In this document: positions 6,316 to 7,948 of the stretch, piece after piece | Position numbering within the stretch: the stretch's first letter is position 1 | Layout: every line of letters starts with the position of its first letter | Source of the DNA: CAXXOK01 sp964584315 | Lineage (GTDB): Bacteria > Bacillota > Clostridia > Christensenellales > Aristaeellaceae | Reading direction: 5' to 3' | Assembly: GCA_964584315.1 (NCBI GenBank) | Contig: CAZOZO010000078.1 | Location: 1-7,948 of the forward strand | Length of the DNA: 7,948 nt | Made by a program: the position numbers and the translations under genes | Notes under the pieces: model-generated | The model's input: the letters and a program-made list of their open reading frames with translations, nothing else | Databases searched by the model: none | What the model was told of the DNA's origin: nothing

Positions 6316-6337
6316 AGGCGGCAGGGAGGCGAGGCGT

Positions 6338-7168
6338 TTGGCGGTCACGGTTTCAGCGGCGGATTTTGACCCGTGGGCGATCATGGAAAGCGGGCAGTGC
6401 TTCCGTATGGTGCCGCTGAGCGAGGGCGCCTGCGAGGTGGTGGCCTTTGGCGAGCGCGTAACGCTGACGCGCGCGGCGGAGGGTTTTATCGCGCTGGACT
6501 GCGACACCGCAGCGTTTGACAACCTGTGGCGCGGCTATTTCGCGCTGGATATGGATTACGGGGCCATCCTCGCCGCTGCGCCCGCGGGCGATGCGTTCCT
6601 TGCCAAGGCGCTGGCTCATGCGCGCGGGCTGCGTATCCTGCGGCAGCAGCCGTGGGAAACGCTGTGCGGCTTTATCCTGTCGCAACGCAAGCACATCAAA
6701 GCCATCCGCGCCAATATGGAGGCGCTGTGCGGCGCATGCGGCGCGCCGGTTGCGGGCACGGGCCGCCGCGCCTTTCCCACGCCGCAGGCCGTCGCAGGCA
6801 TGGACGAAGCGGCCCTACGCGCGCTGGGCCTTGGCTACCGCGCGCCCTACGTGCTGGACGCGGCGCGCCGCGTGGCCGACGGGCGGCTGGATCTGGGCGC
6901 CATCGCCGCCCTGCCGGACGAAAGCCTGCACGCGGCGCTGCGGTCGGTCAGCGGCGTGGGCATCAAGGTGGCGGATTGCGTGATGCTCTTTGCCTACGGC
7001 CGCCTTTCCCGCGCGCCCGTGGATGTGTGGATACAGCGCGTGATCGACGATGTGTACGGCGGCGTTTCGCCCTTTGCGGCCTACGGCCCCCATGCGGGCA
7101 TCTATCAACAGTATATGTTCATGTACATGCGCGACCGCGGCTACGCGCCCCGCGAAGCGGAGATCTAG
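6338..7168 (+). CDS. ogg: 8-oxoguanine DNA glycosylase/AP lyase, Ogg1-like, TTG start
   Basis: This 276-residue bifunctional base-excision repair enzyme should remove 8-oxoguanine from DNA and nick the abasic site. The N-terminal part has the family opening D-F-D-P-W-A-I-M-E-S-G-Q-C-F-R-M (9-24). The helix-hairpin-helix motif G-V-G-I-K-V-A-D-C (206-214) contains the catalytic Lys210, and P-V-D-V-W-I (227-232) contains the partner Asp229. The C-terminal Y-Q-Q-Y-M-F-M-Y fits the Clostridia-type branch. The segment that reads S-S-N-N-N-I in human OGG1 is S-Q-R-K-H-I here (115-120), so the residues that contact the orphaned cytosine differ. The frame is open upstream to 6152, but that part is not conserved-looking and overlaps the divergent gene. 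TTG at 6338 has AGGGAGG 8 nt upstream and matches the promoter geometry. The gene is divergent from the macro-domain gene and shares its mirrored control region. Confidence 0.92.
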   Translation: MAVTVSAADFDPWAIMESGQCFRMVPLSEGACEVVAFGERVTLTRAAEGFIALDCDTAAFDNLWRGYFALDMDYGAILAAAPAGDAFLAKALAHARGLRILRQQPWETLCGFILSQRKHIKAIRANMEALCGACGAPVAGTGRRAFPTPQAVAGMDEAALRALGLGYRAPYVLDAARRVADGRLDLGAIAALPDESLHAALRSVSGVGIKVADCVMLFAYGRLSRAPVDVWIQRVIDDVYGGVSPFAAYGPHAGIYQQYMFMYMRDRGYAPREAEI

Positions 7169-7616
7169 AACCGCCGTATGCGCCAAGCAAACGGTTCGCC
7201 GCCACTCGCCTCATGAAGGAGCGTTATTTCGTTCGTTCCACCGCCTGTATCCCGCGTTTCAGATGCAAAATACGGGTCATGTTGCTCACCCTCAAACCCG
7301 AATTTTACGCCGCATTTTTTGAAAAAAATTCGGCTTGCTTTTGCTCTGCAAATCCTTCCACAACCCCTCCAACCGACTGGAACAGGCCTTCCAAATGGAT
7401 ATGTTTATATCATCATTTTCCCTCGCCTTCGTGTTCCTTTCGATAGGATAACGCAAGCCGCCATTTCAAGCCAGTGCAACAAAAAAACAATGTGCCCGCC
7501 CCACTCCAGCCTATGCCGTCCGCCCCATGGAAAGGGCAGCTTGCGCAAGGGTTTGCCCACCGCGTGCCGCCGCGCGCAAACCCGCTGTATACAATACCGC
7601 GCCCTGTTTTTGCCTG
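7169..7616. other. Gene-free stretch with AT-rich inverted repeats
   Basis: No supported gene lies between the ogg stop and the promoter of the next gene. Positions 7267-7333 hold three mutually complementary arms. AAAATACGGGT (7267-7277) pairs with ACCCGAATTTT (7296-7306) with one mismatch, and CCGAATTTT (7298-7306) pairs perfectly with AAAATTCGG (7325-7333). One of these pairings may be the ogg terminator, though the U run is poor. Further on, GGGTTTGC (7549-7556) and GCAAACCC (7576-7583) form an 8-bp inverted repeat. A minus-strand frame of 18 codons (7224-7280) has a GAGGG site upstream but no recognisable product. Confidence 0.4.
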
Positions 7617-7646
7617 TTGCCAACGGGGTCGAATGTATGGTAAAGT
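7617..7646 (+). promoter_or_regulatory. Promoter of the BMP-family binding-protein gene
   Basis: TTGCCA (7617-7622) and TAAAGT (7641-7646) are 18 nt apart, and TGG immediately before the -10 box makes it an extended -10. Transcription would start near 7653, giving a leader of about 79 nt. That leader can form small hairpins (CGAAC/GTTCG at 7655-7670), but I see no known riboswitch. Confidence 0.55.
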
Positions 7647-7731
7647 AGGCATAACGAACAACGACGTTCGGTTGAACCGCTGCGTCCGTTGTGGGCACGG
7701 CGACAACATAATGACTGATGGAGGGTTTCAC

Positions 7732-7948
7732 ATGAGGAAGTTCCTTGCGGTGCTCTTTTCCATGATGCTTCTCGCTAGCCTGATCGTTCTTCCGGCCTCC
7801 GCCGAGGAAGCGGTAACGCTGGACACCATCAAGATCGGTTTTGTGCACGTGTCCGACCCCAGCGACATGGGCTACACCTACAACCATGACCTGGGCACCC
7901 AGCACATGAAGGAAGCCCTCGGCCTGCGTGACGACCAGATCGTCAACA
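7732..7948 (+). CDS. BMP-family ABC transporter substrate-binding protein (N-terminal part)
   Basis: Only the first 72 residues are in the window; the gene continues past the right edge. After a signal peptide comes T-I-K-I-G-F-V-H-V-S-D-P-S-D-M-G-Y-T-Y-N-H-D-L-G-T-Q-H-M-K-E-A-L-G. This is the opening of BMP/PnrA-like binding proteins: the first beta strand, the D-x-G-Y-T-Y/W loop and helix 1 of the periplasmic-binding fold. Characterised members bind nucleosides and feed an ABC importer, but the ligand cannot be told from this fragment. The signal peptide ends P-A-S-A followed by E-E, a signal peptidase I site, with no lipobox Cys; this is unusual because Gram-positive binding proteins are normally lipoproteins. 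The start is set by GGAGGG at 7720-7725, 6 nt before the ATG. Permease and ATPase genes would be expected downstream, outside the window. Confidence 0.88.
   Translation, partial: MRKFLAVLFSMMLLASLIVLPASAEEAVTLDTIKIGFVHVSDPSDMGYTYNHDLGTQHMKEALGLRDDQIVN

Larger units (their letters stand above)
6246..6318. repeat. Nested inverted repeats forming a mirror-image divergent promoter
   Basis: An outer 12-bp perfect inverted repeat (CCTATGATACGC at 6246-6257; GCGTATCATAGG at 6307-6318) encloses an inner 8-bp perfect one (GCGTCAAC at 6271-6278; GTTGACGC at 6286-6293). Each direction therefore reads GTTGACGC, 13 unrelated nucleotides, then GCGTATCATAGG. The 13-nt spacers are not complementary, so conservation is confined to the -35 and -10 segments with their flanks. 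Such symmetry could also serve as a paired operator. Confidence 0.85.

Noticed and set aside
6152..6337. 62-codon upstream extension of the ogg frame
   Set aside because: It overlaps the divergent macro gene start and the promoter boxes, and lies upstream of the predicted transcription start. The TTG at 6338 with AGGGAGG fits better.
6526..7446. 306-codon frame overlapping ogg and extending past it
   Set aside because: It is a shadow inside ogg with Arg/Ala/Gly-rich sequence; the tail after 7168 has no family resemblance or ribosome binding site.
7319..7648. Plus-strand frame of 109 codons starting at a TTG
   Set aside because: It has no ribosome binding site, starts in an A/T homopolymer tract, and runs through the promoter of the BMP-family gene.
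7653..7731. Possible riboswitch in the leader of the BMP-family gene
   Set aside because: Only short 5-bp stems are present, and none of the conserved cores of purine or other common riboswitches can be seen.

Overview
The window looks like chromosomal DNA of a GC-rich member of the Clostridia/Firmicutes. The support is strong AGGAGG-type ribosome binding sites, sigma-A-like promoters, a GatB/YqeY protein, a bacterial FatA-type acyl-ACP thioesterase, a Clostridia-type Ogg glycosylase and a BMP-family binding protein. This is inference; there is no rRNA or other taxonomic marker. No phage, transposase, CRISPR array or tRNA was seen.

Layout. Positions 1-291 hold no gene I can support and contain a run of 12 G. 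On the minus strand, 320-1531 encodes a secreted protein of repeated bacterial SH3 domains; its last codons appear frameshifted, and the intact version would end at 292. Also on the minus strand, 1763-2500 encodes an acyl-ACP thioesterase, with an intrinsic terminator (1645-1673) between the two genes. Divergent from it, 2653-3309 (plus) encodes a small exported protein of unknown function with a clear promoter (2593-2621) and a probable terminator (3385-3410). Positions 3410-3690 are a gene-free, AT-richer stretch with short repeats. A strong hairpin terminator (3694-3736, minus) ends the transcript of the YqeY gene (3790-4233, minus). Upstream of it on the same strand lies a 640-residue macro-domain protein (4303-6225). 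Divergent from that is an 8-oxoguanine DNA glycosylase starting at TTG (6338-7168, plus). Positions 7169-7616 carry no convincing gene. At 7732 a BMP-family ABC transporter binding protein starts and runs off the window.

The most interesting part is 4303-7168. The macro-domain and Ogg genes are divergent and share a 73-bp intergenic element with nested inverted repeats. Read in either direction it gives the same promoter, TTGACG-17-TATCAT, and predicts leaders of about 16-17 nt on both sides. A mirror-image promoter suggests matched expression of an oxidative DNA repair enzyme and an ADP-ribose-recognition protein. The macro protein is itself unusual: its ligand-loop motifs diverge, and a roughly 350-residue low-complexity insert with one strongly hydrophobic helix separates the macro domain from a C-terminal helical domain. 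A functional link between the two proteins is inference only.
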